Below, one piece after another: positions 30,724 to 39,676 of a stretch of 64,000 nt of DNA (positions are counted from its first letter, which is position 1; every line of letters starts with the position of its first letter). The position numbers and the translations under genes are program-made. This DNA is from Marinilactibacillus piezotolerans (GTDB taxonomy: Bacteria > Bacillota > Bacilli > Lactobacillales > Carnobacteriaceae_A): positions 1 to 64,000 of the forward strand of contig NZ_FOSJ01000006.1 of NCBI RefSeq assembly GCF_900114235.1. Reading direction: 5' to 3'. Below the pieces are notes generated by a model. The model had not been told where the DNA came from. It was given only the letters and a program-made list of their open reading frames with translations, and did no database searches.

Positions 30724-32136
30724 TTAATCTTCTGAATCTGGAAATTCAATTGTAAATTTTGTTCCATTTCCTGGTTCACTTTCTACTTCCAGCTTAGCTT
30801 TATGCATTTCCGCTAGCTGCTGAACAATTGATAATCCTAATCCTGATTCACCATACTTCGTATTGGTTCTTGAAATGTCTGCTTTATAATATCTGTCCCA
30901 GATATTTTTCATTTGGTCTTCAGTCATGCCTATTCCATTATCTTTAATAGTAATCTGAGTCCCTGTCTCTGTTTTCATACCACTTACCTCTATCAAACCG
31001 TTATCTGTAAACTGTATTGCATTTTTTATTAAATTCACTAGAATTTGTTTGAAACGATCATAGTCAGCATATACCGTTAGATTCTCTAATGAATCTATCT
31101 TGAGTGTATTATTAGAACTTTCTGCAATATTCGTCATCTGTTCCTTTATTTCATCTAGAATTTCAGAAACAGGAAGATTATGTTTAGTTAAAATAATTCG
31201 ATTTGACCGAATATTTTCATAATCAAGATTCTCATTGACTAATCTGATCATTCTTTTTGTTTCTTTTCTCATTAACTGGATACTTCTCAATCGTTGAGAT
31301 TCAGGAATAACATCATATTCTAGACCTTCCAGCAATCCGTTAATTGTAGTTAGTGGTGTGCGCATTTCATGAGCAGCATCTTGCATGAAAGTTTTTCGTC
31401 TTTCTTCTTGGCGCTCGACTTCCTGCCTTGACATATCCAAAGCATAGATCATTTTATTGAAATCTTGAGAAAGATTATCAATTTCATCTCTATCTTTATG
31501 TTCAAGACGAATATCATAATCTCCTTCAGCTACCATATGGGCCGCTTGTCTTAATCCATTTACACGTTTTACTTGATAACGGGCAAATACAAAACTCATT
31601 ATAATCGCAATAATCGTGGAAATTAAAAATGCATTAAACAGATTTCTTTTCAAATCACTCATTTGTCTTTCTATCTGACTTACCGGTGCACTTACAGCTA
31701 CAAATCCAGCATAGTCTCCCGCATTCGATGTGAAATATGGTAAATAAACATATGCTGTTTCTCTAGGATTCCCATAAAGATCTGCTTGTTCAGTCGTTAA
31801 AGAAACACGTTCTCCATCTCTTAATCGGTCTTCTTCTTCTGGAACAACCCTAGTTTCTACGTTTTCTGGTAAATTTGGGAAAACTAAATCACCACTGTCA
31901 TCAAATACAAAAAATGTAACTCCTTGATTTCCCAGCAGAGATTGAAAATTAGATAATTGACTAGCTTTCAAATTTACATCTACTATTGATTCTGCATATG
32001 CAAACAATCTATTTTCAGTTCCTTTTATAGCAGTGTTCCGGGCAAACAAGACGATTGAAATGACTGATATCGTCAGCAGCATAATGATAACTGATAGAAA
32101 CCCCAGCATTTGTTGATAAAAATAAGGAAACTTCAT
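30724..32136 (-). CDS. Two-component sensor histidine kinase
   Basis: The layout is transmembrane helix (about 10-32), extracellular sensor domain (about 33-163), second helix (about 166-187), HAMP domain (about 188-240), HisKA with phospho-acceptor His256 in AAHEMRTPLTT, and HATPase with NLIKNAIQFTDNG and GESGLGLSIVQQLAEMH. The kinase would phosphorylate the regulator encoded two bases upstream. The signal is unknown; the extracellular domain has no motif I recognise. The position next to ltaS and the run of wall genes suggests, but does not prove, an envelope-stress role. GGAG of the regulator's end serves as ribosome binding site. Confidence 0.93.
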   Translation of the reverse strand: MKFPYFYQQMLGFLSVIIMLLTISVISIVLFARNTAIKGTENRLFAYAESIVDVNLKASQLSNFQSLLGNQGVTFFVFDDSGDLVFPNLPENVETRVVPEEEDRLRDGERVSLTTEQADLYGNPRETAYVYLPYFTSNAGDYAGFVAVSAPVSQIERQMSDLKRNLFNAFLISTIIAIIMSFVFARYQVKRVNGLRQAAHMVAEGDYDIRLEHKDRDEIDNLSQDFNKMIYALDMSRQEVERQEERRKTFMQDAAHEMRTPLTTINGLLEGLEYDVIPESQRLRSIQLMRKETKRMIRLVNENLDYENIRSNRIILTKHNLPVSEILDEIKEQMTNIAESSNNTLKIDSLENLTVYADYDRFKQILVNLIKNAIQFTDNGLIEVSGMKTETGTQITIKDNGIGMTEDQMKNIWDRYYKADISRTNTKYGESGLGLSIVQQLAEMHKAKLEVESEPGNGTKFTIEFPDSED

Positions 32137-32138
32137 TT

Positions 32139-32852
32139 TTATTCTATAGCTCCTGTGTCATCAAATTTATAACCGACTCCCCACACAGTATGGATTACTT
32201 GTGGACCGTTTTGTACAAGTTTTTGTCTCAGTTTTTTAATATGTGCATCTACCGTTCTTTCATCACCGAAATATTCATAATCCCAGACCATTTGCAAAAG
32301 CTGTTCCCTGGAAAAAACTCTTCTAGGACTATTAGCCAAAGTATAAAGTAAATCAAATTCTTTAGGTGTTAATCCTTCTAAAGGAGTCTCATACAATAAA
32401 ACTTCTCTTGTATTTCTATCTAACTTCAAATGTTCTGTTTCCACTTCATACAAACTATTTTCTGATTCTTCAGAATTGATTTGCGCATTTGCTCTTCTTT
32501 TAAGAGATTTGATACGCGCAACTAAAGTCAATGGACTAAACGGTTTTGTTACGTAATCATCTGCACCGATTTCTAACCCTATCACTTCGTCGCTTTCTGT
32601 ATCTTTAGCAGTCAGCATAATAATCGGGATTTGAGTAGAATGTTTTCTGATTTCTTTACAAATAGTCATCCCATCCATTTCCGGAAGCATGATATCTAAT
32701 ACCACCAAATCATATTTATTCTGATTATCCAAGTAAGTTTCTAATCCTTTTTTACCATTATGAACAAAGGTCGCTTCCCATTCTTCTTTCAAAAAAAACA
32801 TTTCAATCATTTCACATACGGACTCATTATCTTCAATCATCAAAATATCCAT
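32139..32852 (-). CDS. OmpR/PhoB family response regulator
   Basis: The receiver domain (1-120) has the acidic pocket EDN at 7-9, phospho-acceptor Asp53 in VVLDIMLPEMDG, Thr81-type switch in IIMLTAKD and the conserved Lys in DDYVTKPF. A Glu/Ser-rich linker leads to a winged helix DNA-binding domain (about 135-232) with LTPKEFDLLYTLA and RTVDAHIKKLRQKL. The kinase gene follows two bases after the stop, so both are one unit. AAGGA precedes the ATG. The regulated genes are not known; ltaS downstream is a candidate. Confidence 0.94.
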   Translation of the reverse strand: MDILMIEDNESVCEMIEMFFLKEEWEATFVHNGKKGLETYLDNQNKYDLVVLDIMLPEMDGMTICKEIRKHSTQIPIIMLTAKDTESDEVIGLEIGADDYVTKPFSPLTLVARIKSLKRRANAQINSEESENSLYEVETEHLKLDRNTREVLLYETPLEGLTPKEFDLLYTLANSPRRVFSREQLLQMVWDYEYFGDERTVDAHIKKLRQKLVQNGPQVIHTVWGVGYKFDDTGAIE

Positions 32853-33004
32853 GCGTATCCTTCTTTCATTAATATCTCTTTATAAGCTTCATTCTACATT
32901 ATACAACGAATATTTGAAAATTTTGTGTGGTTTTTTGTCTGCAAAGAAAGAAATAAGATAAAATAATGAAAATATAAAGAAGATAAACGCTTATACATTT
33001 AAAA

Positions 33005-33036
33005 TAAAAAAAGCTCGCTAAAGTATCTAGCGAACT
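33005..33036 (-). terminator. Terminator after the short SSB gene
   Basis: A 9-bp stem including one G-T pair (33012-33020 with 33028-33036) is followed on the minus strand by seven T. It is 31 bases after the ssb stop. Confidence 0.8.
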
Positions 33037-33066
33037 TTTCTAACACTTAGTTATTTTGGACGATTT

Positions 33067-33384
33067 TTATTTTTTTGGCTGCAGAAAGCGAACTTCATTA
33101 ACAAAAACTTCAACTACATAGACTGTTTCTGACTCATTACTCTGATAAGTTCTTGATTGGATTTTCCCAGTCAATCCTATCAAATCCCCTTTATTACAGT
33201 ATTCCTCGATTAGTTCAGCTCTTTTGCCCCACACTACAAATGGTATAAAATCTGCTTCTGTTCCGTGATCAGTACGATAATTTCTCTGGACTGCCAAGAC
33301 ATTATTCAAAACAATTTTTCCGTCTCCTACATCCCGCAACTCAATTTCTCGAACAATTCTTCCTACCAATGCAACTTGATTCAT
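33067..33384 (-). CDS. ssb: Short single-stranded DNA-binding protein (SsbB-like)
   Basis: The 105 residues are one OB fold of the SSB family (VALVGRIVREIELR, FIPFVVWGKRAELIEEYC, GLTGKIQSRTYQ). The protein ends at RFLQPKK and lacks the Gly/Gln-rich linker and the acidic DDDLPF-like tip by which the main SSB recruits repair proteins. This short form is that of B. subtilis SsbB (YwpH), which protects incoming DNA during natural transformation. A housekeeping ssb between rpsF and rpsR is expected elsewhere. AGGAGG precedes the ATG. It is transcribed alone with its own terminator. Confidence 0.9.
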   Translation of the reverse strand: MNQVALVGRIVREIELRDVGDGKIVLNNVLAVQRNYRTDHGTEADFIPFVVWGKRAELIEEYCNKGDLIGLTGKIQSRTYQSNESETVYVVEVFVNEVRFLQPKK

Positions 33385-33474
33385 CCGTTTTCCTCCTAAT
33401 GTACTCGTCTTTTTGACAGATCTGTTCTTTAAACAGCTCTATTACATAAACTGTGCATTTATAGGAAAAACCAC

Positions 33475-33509
33475 GAAAAAAAGATGAGTAGAGATTACTC
33501 TACTCATCT
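33475..33509 (-). terminator. Terminator after epuA
   Basis: A perfect 12-bp stem (33482-33493 with 33498-33509) with a four-base loop is followed on the minus strand by eight T. It ends the transcript carrying mbl and epuA. Confidence 0.9.
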
Positions 33510-33531
33510 TTTAATGTTTTAGAAGTGGATA

Positions 33532-33720
33532 TTACATAAAGAAGTCTAAAATATGTTGCCACAATTCAGGTTCAAATACATCCATTGGACTACCGCCATC
33601 ACCAATAACTCCATACCCCAGCATAACTCCTCCGATAAAGGCTACGGCAATCACTAAGATTACTAAAAATATTTTCAATAGATAAATTCCAGTCTTCTTC
33701 AAAATATATTTCCAATTCAC
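33532..33720 (-). CDS. epuA: EpuA-like small membrane protein ('RNA polymerase subunit beta' family)
   Basis: The 62 residues start with a short basic stretch, have one transmembrane helix (about 10-35) and end with a conserved-looking outside segment, GYGVIGDGGSPMDVFEPE. That ending matches EpuA of streptococci and the small proteins commonly misnamed DNA-directed RNA polymerase subunit beta. There is no resemblance to RpoB itself. The function is unknown; its constant place after murA/mbl suggests a cell-wall or shape role. I start it at the GTG at 33718-33720 because AGAGG lies nine bases before; a frame opening at the ATG at 33741 places that ATG inside the Shine-Dalgarno region. Confidence 0.75.
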   Translation of the reverse strand: MNWKYILKKTGIYLLKIFLVILVIAVAFIGGVMLGYGVIGDGGSPMDVFEPELWQHILDFFM

Positions 33721-33798
33721 GAAATACACACCTCTAAACATTTCAATTTTATTTTCAGATTATTTCTTTTGATCTTATATTTTATCCAGATCACTATA

Positions 33799-34782
33799 TT
33801 ATTTACGTTTTTTTAAGCTTTCAAGTAAAATTCCTGTACCTAATGCAACAGAATCTAATGGGCTCTCAGCTTTAAAGACAGGTACTTTTAGTTCTTCTGC
33901 AAACAGCAGATCGATTCCGTCGAGCAAAGCCCCTCCGCCTGTTAGAATTATACCACGATCAATAATATCGGCTGATAGTTCTGGTGGTGTTTTTTCTAAT
34001 ACTTCTTTTGCTTTCTCCACTACAACCACCATTGATTCACGAGTTGCTTCCATTACTTCGAGAGAAGAAATAGATACAGTGCGAGGCAAACCGGAAACTA
34101 CATCTCTTCCTCTGACATCCATTGAGTCATTGCGACCATGATCAAAAATCACACCTATTTCTTTCTTTACAGCTTCTGCTGTGCGCTCTCCGATCAATAA
34201 ATTATGCTTTTTCTTCAAGTAGACAATGATATCGTTATCTAATGTATCCCCGGCAATTTTTACAGATCGGCTTGTCACAATACCGCCCATAGATAGAACT
34301 GCTATATCGCTTGTTCCGCCTCCAATATCAATCACCATATTTCCGCTTGGTTGAAAAATATCCATTCCTGCTCCAATAGCAGCAACTTTCGGCTCTTCTT
34401 CCAGATAGATATTTTTTCCGCCACTCTTTTCAGCAACTTCAATTATAGCTTTTTGCTCAATAGCCGTAATATTTGTAGGACAACAAATTAAGATATTGGG
34501 TTTCGATAAAAACCCTTTAACGTTCAGTTTATTGATAAAATAAGTAAGCATTGCTTCTGTTATGTCAAAATCAGCTATAACCCCGCCTTGAAGCGGACGA
34601 ATTGCTTGTATATTCCCCGGTGTTCTTCCTACCATTAAATACGCTTCTTCACCTACTGCTAGGACTTCCTTAGTTTTAGTATCTAATGCCACAACTGAAG
34701 GTTCATTTAGCACTATACCTTTGCCTTTAACGTGTACTAATACGTTTGCAGTTCCTAAATCGATTCCAATATCTCTTGCCAT
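33799..34782 (-). CDS. mbl: MreB-like cytoskeletal protein Mbl
   Basis: Mbl is an actin-like ATPase whose filaments guide lateral wall synthesis. The sequence has the phosphate 1 motif IGIDLGTANVLVHVKGKG, VVALDTKTK, PTNIT, phosphate 2 DIGGGTSDIAVLS and the adenosine motif TGGGALLDG. ARDIGIDLGTANVLVHVKGK matches the Mbl branch and not MreB (which starts with a different phosphate loop context), and the place between murA and epuA is the usual one for Mbl. Length 327 is normal. It implies a rod-shaped cell. The terminator after murA suggests it has its own promoter or is reached by read-through. Confidence 0.9.
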   Translation of the reverse strand: MARDIGIDLGTANVLVHVKGKGIVLNEPSVVALDTKTKEVLAVGEEAYLMVGRTPGNIQAIRPLQGGVIADFDITEAMLTYFINKLNVKGFLSKPNILICCPTNITAIEQKAIIEVAEKSGGKNIYLEEEPKVAAIGAGMDIFQPSGNMVIDIGGGTSDIAVLSMGGIVTSRSVKIAGDTLDNDIIVYLKKKHNLLIGERTAEAVKKEIGVIFDHGRNDSMDVRGRDVVSGLPRTVSISSLEVMEATRESMVVVVEKAKEVLEKTPPELSADIIDRGIILTGGGALLDGIDLLFAEELKVPVFKAESPLDSVALGTGILLESLKKRK

Positions 34783-34958
34783 AATTGTTCTCCTCTCAAG
34801 TCTTTCAGCGATTCTGCAAGATTACTTAAAAGACTACTAGCTGATTTATAATTTCTGATATGTGCTTTCTAAAGTTCTCACTCTTCCTATCATACTCAAG
34901 ATTCTACTAAAGAGCAAGATTAAAAACAGTCCAAATTAAATAAAATCCTTACAAATGC

Positions 34959-35016
34959 AAAAAAGGAGAAAACCATAAGATCAACTTATATGATGATCTT
35001 TCTGGTTCAGCTCCTT
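34959..35016 (-). terminator. Terminator between murA and mbl
   Basis: An imperfect long stem (AAGGAG/CTCCTT outside, AACCATAAGATCA with TGATCTTTCTGGTT inside) is followed on the minus strand by six T (complement of 34959-34964). It starts 20 bases after the murA stop. Confidence 0.75.
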
Positions 35017-35035
35017 ATTTGCTTTCAAATAAAAT

Positions 35036-36337
35036 TTATTCTGCTACTATAGCATCTGTTGTTTTAGAAGTAACCTCTTCCGATACTCTTTCAATATCAG
35101 CACCTAATTGTTTTAGTTTTTCGTGGAATTTATAATATCCGCGATCTAAGTGATTTAAGTTAGTTACGCGAGTATAACCTTTAGATACAAGTCCTGCTAT
35201 GATCAATGCAGCAGAAGCTCTTAAATCGCTTGATGCAACTTCAGCTCCTTGTAATTGTGTACCACCAGATATCATAAGACTTTGTCCATCAACTTTAAAT
35301 TCTGCATTCATTTTACGTAATTCTTCCATATGCATGAATCGATTTTCAAATACAGTCTCACGCATAACGCTTGTTCCTTTTGCATTAAGTTGAGCAATCG
35401 TCATCTGAGCTTGCATATCTGTTGGGAATCCTGGATGTGGCATAGTTTTTACATCTGTAGGAAGTAATTGAGCCGGTCCAAGCACACGTAAGCCTTCTTG
35501 TTCTTCTTCAAACATTACACCCATTTCTTTCAACTTGGAAATCAGTGGTTTATTATGTTCTGAAACAGCATTTTTAATCAGCACATTCCCTTTAGTTACT
35601 GCAGCAGCAACCATAAAGGTTCCACTCTCGATACGATCAGGAATAATCATGTGATCTGTCCCAGTTAGTTCTTTGACTCCTTCGATACGGATAGATTCAG
35701 TCCCTGCACCGACTACTTTTGCACCCATACGGTTCAAGAAATTTGCTAAGTCAACAATTTCTGGTTCTCTTGCAACGTTTTCGATTGTTGTTGTTCCTTC
35801 AGCGAGTGTGGCAGCCATCATAATATTCTGAGTAGCGCCGACACTTGGGAAATCAAGATAGATATGGGCCCCTTTTAATTTTTCAGCAGAGGCTTCTATA
35901 TATCCATTTCTGATATGTACCTCTACGCCCATCGCTTCGAATCCTTTTAAATGAAGATCGATTGGACGAGTTCCAATTGCACAACCACCTGGCAAAGCTA
36001 CTTTTGCATATGAATTACGTGCTAATAGCGGCCCCATTACAACAATTGATGCCCGCATTTTGCTCATATATTCAAAAGGTGTTTCTTCATTCAATTCACT
36101 TGTTGCATCTAATGTCATTTCTTTATTTTTTTCATCAAAAGATATGTCTACATTTAAGTAATTCAATACTTCTTTCATTGTATAAATATCTGATAATAAC
36201 GGTACATTTGATAAATGGTTTTTTCCTTTGCTCGCTAGAATCGTCGCAGCTAAAATTGGTAATGCTGCATTTTTTGCGCCTTCTACTTCAACAGTTCCAT
36301 TTAAAGTTTGTCCGCCGTTCACAATGATCTTGTCCAT
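35036..36337 (-). CDS. murA: UDP-N-acetylglucosamine 1-carboxyvinyltransferase MurA
   Basis: MurA transfers enolpyruvate from phosphoenolpyruvate to UDP-GlcNAc, the first committed step of peptidoglycan synthesis. The active-site Cys119 (Cys115 in E. coli) is present in [12 protein letters not shown], so the enzyme should be sensitive to fosfomycin. Lys22-Asn23 of EGAKNAALP bind substrate. The length (433) is full. Firmicutes often have two MurA copies; this one is at the canonical position after the DUF1146 gene. GGAGG lies upstream of the ATG. An extended -10 promoter about 210 bases upstream gives a long leader. Confidence 0.97.
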   Translation of the reverse strand: MDKIIVNGGQTLNGTVEVEGAKNAALPILAATILASKGKNHLSNVPLLSDIYTMKEVLNYLNVDISFDEKNKEMTLDATSELNEETPFEYMSKMRASIVVMGPLLARNSYAKVALPGGCAIGTRPIDLHLKGFEAMGVEVHIRNGYIEASAEKLKGAHIYLDFPSVGATQNIMMAATLAEGTTTIENVAREPEIVDLANFLNRMGAKVVGAGTESIRIEGVKELTGTDHMIIPDRIESGTFMVAAAVTKGNVLIKNAVSEHNKPLISKLKEMGVMFEEEQEGLRVLGPAQLLPTDVKTMPHPGFPTDMQAQMTIAQLNAKGTSVMRETVFENRFMHMEELRKMNAEFKVDGQSLMISGGTQLQGAEVASSDLRASAALIIAGLVSKGYTRVTNLNHLDRGYYKFHEKLKQLGADIERVSEEVTSKTTDAIVAE

Positions 36338-36642
36338 ACTATGCCCTCCAAGGTAATACTCATCCTATTATTTAATCTTTTTCAGTTTAATCGTACAATT
36401 TTTTTATCATATAAAAAATCATTATTTAAATACTTTACAAGTTATAAAATATATAGTGCTTGCTTAAAAATAAACAGATATATTTTATCTATTTAATTTA
36501 AGTTTTAAGATTAGATGAACAAAAAAGTTCATAATAACCTGTCATATTATATCAGAAAGCAACCCTTTTATAAACTATTACCTCTCAAGGCCCTATGACA
36601 TTTTTGTGAACTTCAACTCTATTTTCTATAAAGCCTATACTA
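36338..36642. other. Gene-free stretch upstream of murA
   Basis: The 305 bases are A+T-rich and hold no credible gene. On the minus strand they contain an extended -10 promoter (36546-36554) and a small hairpin ATGAAC/GTTCAT (36512-36529). The rest would be the murA leader. Confidence 0.5.
36546..36554 (-). promoter_or_regulatory. Extended -10 promoter candidate for murA
   Basis: The minus strand reads TGATATAAT, a perfect -10 hexamer with the upstream TGn extension. No good -35 box is seen. A transcript from here would have a leader of about 200 bases before murA. Confidence 0.45.
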
Positions 36643-36876
36643 TCAGTTAAATAATTGAACTAAATTTTGTGACGATAATATAAAATCTATAAAAAAACTG
36701 CTAACAGTGTAGCCAATTGCAATAGAAAGTAACATATACAATACTCTAGCTTGTTGTATATGATATTTTTTTATCCAACTATCTGTTTTCAGTCCCTGTA
36801 GTGCCCAAAAGGTAATCAAGATAAAAGTTATGTGGGATATAATAGTAATCAAAGATTGTAACCCTATAAAAGTCAT
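36643..36876 (-). CDS. DUF1146 family small membrane protein (YwzB-like)
   Basis: The 77-residue protein has two transmembrane helices (about 8-28 and 45-66) separated by a basic loop KTDSWIKKYHIQQARV. This matches the DUF1146/YwzB family, which in most Bacilli is encoded between atpC and murA. The murA side of that order is kept here (305 bp to murA), but upp stands on the other side and the ATP synthase genes are missing. No function is known. Confidence 0.82.
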   Translation of the reverse strand: MTFIGLQSLITIISHITFILITFWALQGLKTDSWIKKYHIQQARVLYMLLSIAIGYTVSSFFIDFILSSQNLVQLFN

Positions 36877-36969
36877 ATTCCCAATCCTTCCATAATAATT
36901 TTAGCATATCGGACTTATGAATTCATTTTTAACGCTTATTAAAAGTAATCAAAATAGAAGAGCATATTA

Positions 36970-37000
36970 GAAAACCTCAATCCAGTTTATTGGATCGAGG
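36970..37000 (-). terminator. Terminator after upp
   Basis: A 10-bp stem with one mismatch CCTCAATCCA/TGGATCGAGG (36975-36984 with 36991-37000) is followed on the minus strand by TTTTC. It lies 14 bases after the upp stop. Confidence 0.7.
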
Positions 37001-37014
37001 ATTTCAGTATGGTT

Positions 37015-37644
37015 TTATAATGTTCCGAACAGTCTGTCACCTGCGTCACCAAGACCAGGTAAAATATATCCATTTTCATTTAATTTATCATCTAAAGAAG
37101 CAGAATAGATATCTACATCTGGATGAGCATCTTGTAAAACTTTGACGCCTTCTGGAGCAGCAACTAGACACACAAATTTGATGTTAGTTGCGCCTCTTTT
37201 TTTGAGTGCATCAATAGCTGCTACTGCAGATCCACCTGTCGCAAGCATCGGGTCTACAACCAGCAATTGGCGGTCAGGCAAATCCGAAGGAAGCTTGATA
37301 AAATATTCTACTGGTTCCATCGTCTCATGATCACGATACATTCCAACATGTCCAACTTTTGCTGCTGGTATTAAATCCAGCATTCCATCTACCATGCCCA
37401 GTCCTGCACGCAAAATCGGAACAATTACAACTTTTTTCCCAGACAATTGTTTTTGTGTAGATTTAATTAGTGGTGTTTCAATTTCTACGTCTTCTACAGG
37501 CATTTCACGAGAAACTTCATAAGCTAATAACCTAGCAATTTCATTTACAACTTCTCTGAAATACTTTGTCCCAGTTCTTTTATCTCTGATGATTGTAAGC
37601 TTATGTTGAATAAGTGGATGATTGATAACTTGAAATTTACCCAT
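37015..37644 (-). CDS. upp: Uracil phosphoribosyltransferase Upp
   Basis: Upp salvages uracil by joining it to PRPP to make UMP. The PRPP loop [11 protein letters not shown] and the uracil-binding region near the C-terminus, [16 protein letters not shown], are intact, as is [14 protein letters not shown]. Length 209 is exact for the family. GGGAG precedes the ATG. In many Bacilli upp stands between glyA and the atp operon; neither is present here. It has its own terminator. Confidence 0.98.
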   Translation of the reverse strand: MGKFQVINHPLIQHKLTIIRDKRTGTKYFREVVNEIARLLAYEVSREMPVEDVEIETPLIKSTQKQLSGKKVVIVPILRAGLGMVDGMLDLIPAAKVGHVGMYRDHETMEPVEYFIKLPSDLPDRQLLVVDPMLATGGSAVAAIDALKKRGATNIKFVCLVAAPEGVKVLQDAHPDVDIYSASLDDKLNENGYILPGLGDAGDRLFGTL

Positions 37645-37770
37645 TTAAACGACTCCCTCTTTTTGGATTTATAGTGATCTCAATAAATTGATTGACTTGC
37701 CTGATTTCCTCTCATTATTGTACAGAAAGATTTGATCGTTTTCCATCTTATTTATCAAATTTAATGAATT

Positions 37771-38784
37771 TCAAATGACTTTGTTACCAGCTGCCTTTTC
37801 TAAACGATTCATATAAGCTTCTCCGATTCCTATTCTGCTATACGACTCTGCTAAAATAACCGTTGCTTTCGTTTCTTCAAAATATCTCAATCCTTTGAAT
37901 AACCGTTTTGAAGCTGATGCTGTGTCCCGCTTCTTACCTAACGAGAATGAACAATTATGTGCTGGCTTGAATTCTTTAATAATCTCTTCAGAAGCTAGTA
38001 ACCCTATCACTTCGCCTTTGTTTTCATAATAGCGGATAGCTTTTTCCCAGCCGATTCCATTTTCCGCAACAATGACAACTGGTTCTGAAGGAGAATAATG
38101 AGTATATTTCATCCCCGGGGCCATTGGTACATCAGTCTGATTTGAAAGTTCTGGCTTAAACATAACGGGACCAATTACAGCTTCTAGTTCCTCTTTAGAT
38201 ATTCCTCCCGGTCTAAGAATCACTGGTTTACTTGAATCAGATAAATCTAAAACTGTTGATTCTAAACCAATACCAGTTTCACCGCCATCAATAATACCTG
38301 CTATTTTTCCATTTAAATCATGGTAAACATGCTCTGCTGAGGTCGGACTAGGTCTACCCGAAGAATTTGCACTAGGAGCTGCCAGAGGTATGCCACTTAT
38401 TTCAATTAACTTTAACGCAATTGGATGATCTGGCATTCTTATTCCGACCGTATCCAACCCGGCAGTAACCGTTTCTGCTAAAGGGCCTTTTTTTCTTAAA
38501 ACAATCGTGCATGGACCAGGCCAGAATTTTTCCATAACTATTCTGGCCTTTTCTGAGATATCTTGTGCATATTCACTGACTTGTGCGAGATTTGCAATGT
38601 GAATAATCAGAGGATTGTCGCTTGGTCTTCCTTTTGCTGCATATATTTTCTTAACTGCTGCATCATTAGTCGCGTCTGCTCCAAGACCGTACACAGTCTC
38701 AGTAGGGAATGAAACTACCTCTCCTCTTATTAGTAATTCAGCTGCTTTATAAATTTCCTCTTCTTTCATCCATACAGTATCCAT
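37771..38784 (-). CDS. L-threonylcarbamoyladenylate synthase (TsaC/Sua5)
   Basis: The enzyme makes threonylcarbamoyl-AMP, the precursor of t6A at position 37 of ANN-decoding tRNAs. The N-terminal YrdC domain (about 10-200) has VSFPTETVYGLGADA, KGRPSDNPLI and APSANSSGRPSPT. The C-terminal Sua5 domain (about 215-337) starts after PMAPGMKYTHYSP, so this is the long Sua5 form as in B. subtilis YwlC. It follows prmC by 33 bp and is the last gene of the tdk-prfA-prmC-tsaC run. No cysteine-rich or extra domain is seen. Confidence 0.95.
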   Translation of the reverse strand: MDTVWMKEEEIYKAAELLIRGEVVSFPTETVYGLGADATNDAAVKKIYAAKGRPSDNPLIIHIANLAQVSEYAQDISEKARIVMEKFWPGPCTIVLRKKGPLAETVTAGLDTVGIRMPDHPIALKLIEISGIPLAAPSANSSGRPSPTSAEHVYHDLNGKIAGIIDGGETGIGLESTVLDLSDSSKPVILRPGGISKEELEAVIGPVMFKPELSNQTDVPMAPGMKYTHYSPSEPVVIVAENGIGWEKAIRYYENKGEVIGLLASEEIIKEFKPAHNCSFSLGKKRDTASASKRLFKGLRYFEETKATVILAESYSRIGIGEAYMNRLEKAAGNKVI

Positions 38785-38817
38785 TGTTTCACTCCAATCT
38801 AATTCCTGCTCATACTT

Positions 38818-39675
38818 TCAAGTCATCACAAATACGACACGGTCTTGTCCTGCCATATCCTGCCATATATCAATTTCAGCTTCGGGAAAAGCTTTTTCAA
38901 ATAGGTTATAGACACTTTCACCTTGAAGATACCCAATCTCCAGAATGATTTTTCCTTTTGGTTTCAGTAATAACGGTAATTCTTCAGCGAGTCTTCGATA
39001 AATCTCTAATCCATCTTCTCTAGCAAACAACGCTACTGATGGTTCATGATCTAATACCGACTGATCCATCACAGATTTCTCATTAATAGAAATATAAGGT
39101 GGGTTAGAAATGATTAGGTCAAACGATTGATCTTTTACTGCCTGAGTTAAATCACTTTTATAAAATTCAACATCAGCTCCAAGTGTTGCAGCATTATCTT
39201 CAGCAATTTCTAAAGCATCACTACTGATGTCGACTGCCACTACCTGATCATCTTGCCTTTCCAGCTTATGTGAGATTGCAAGCACTCCACTTCCTGTGCC
39301 AATATCCAATACTTTAAATGGTTGATTGGGTAATTTTTTGATATATCGATCAAACCATTCCTCTGTTTCAGGTCTAGGAATAAGTGTATTTGAGCTCACA
39401 TTGAATTTTCTGTCATAAAACCACTCATGTCCAACAATATACTGCAGGGGCAATCCTTCTATAAATGATTGCACATCTGATAAAAACATCTCTTTAACTG
39501 CTTTGGACATAGGCTCTGAGTAACGTCTAATCAATTGAGTTTTACTTAAATCATTTCGTTCTCTAAGTAGCCATTCAGCTGCAAAGCCTTCTTTACCTCG
39601 ACTCTTTAAAAAAGAAGAAGCCCCCGCCAGGACTTCTCTAAATGTCTCTTTCTCATACAATTCTTCAAACTTCAT
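38818..39675 (-). CDS. prmC: Release factor glutamine methyltransferase PrmC
   Basis: PrmC methylates the glutamine of the GGQ motif in release factors, here most likely the PrfA encoded just before. The N-terminal helical bundle is followed by a Rossmann domain with VLDIGTGSGVLAIS and the substrate motif DLIISNPPYIS. The chosen ATG at 39675 starts one base after the prfA stop (TAAAATG); another in-frame ATG at 39687 overlaps the end of prfA and is also possible. An open frame reaches 39747 but overlaps prfA too far. Length about 285 is normal. Confidence 0.95.
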   Translation of the reverse strand: MKFEELYEKETFREVLAGASSFLKSRGKEGFAAEWLLRERNDLSKTQLIRRYSEPMSKAVKEMFLSDVQSFIEGLPLQYIVGHEWFYDRKFNVSSNTLIPRPETEEWFDRYIKKLPNQPFKVLDIGTGSGVLAISHKLERQDDQVVAVDISSDALEIAEDNAATLGADVEFYKSDLTQAVKDQSFDLIISNPPYISINEKSVMDQSVLDHEPSVALFAREDGLEIYRRLAEELPLLLKPKGKIILEIGYLQGESVYNLFEKAFPEAEIDIWQDMAGQDRVVFVMT

Positions 39676-39676
39676 T

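Noticed and set aside
33532-33720. A fragment of rpoB
   Set aside because: Despite the usual database name, the 62-residue protein has a membrane helix and no RNA polymerase motif; it is EpuA-like.
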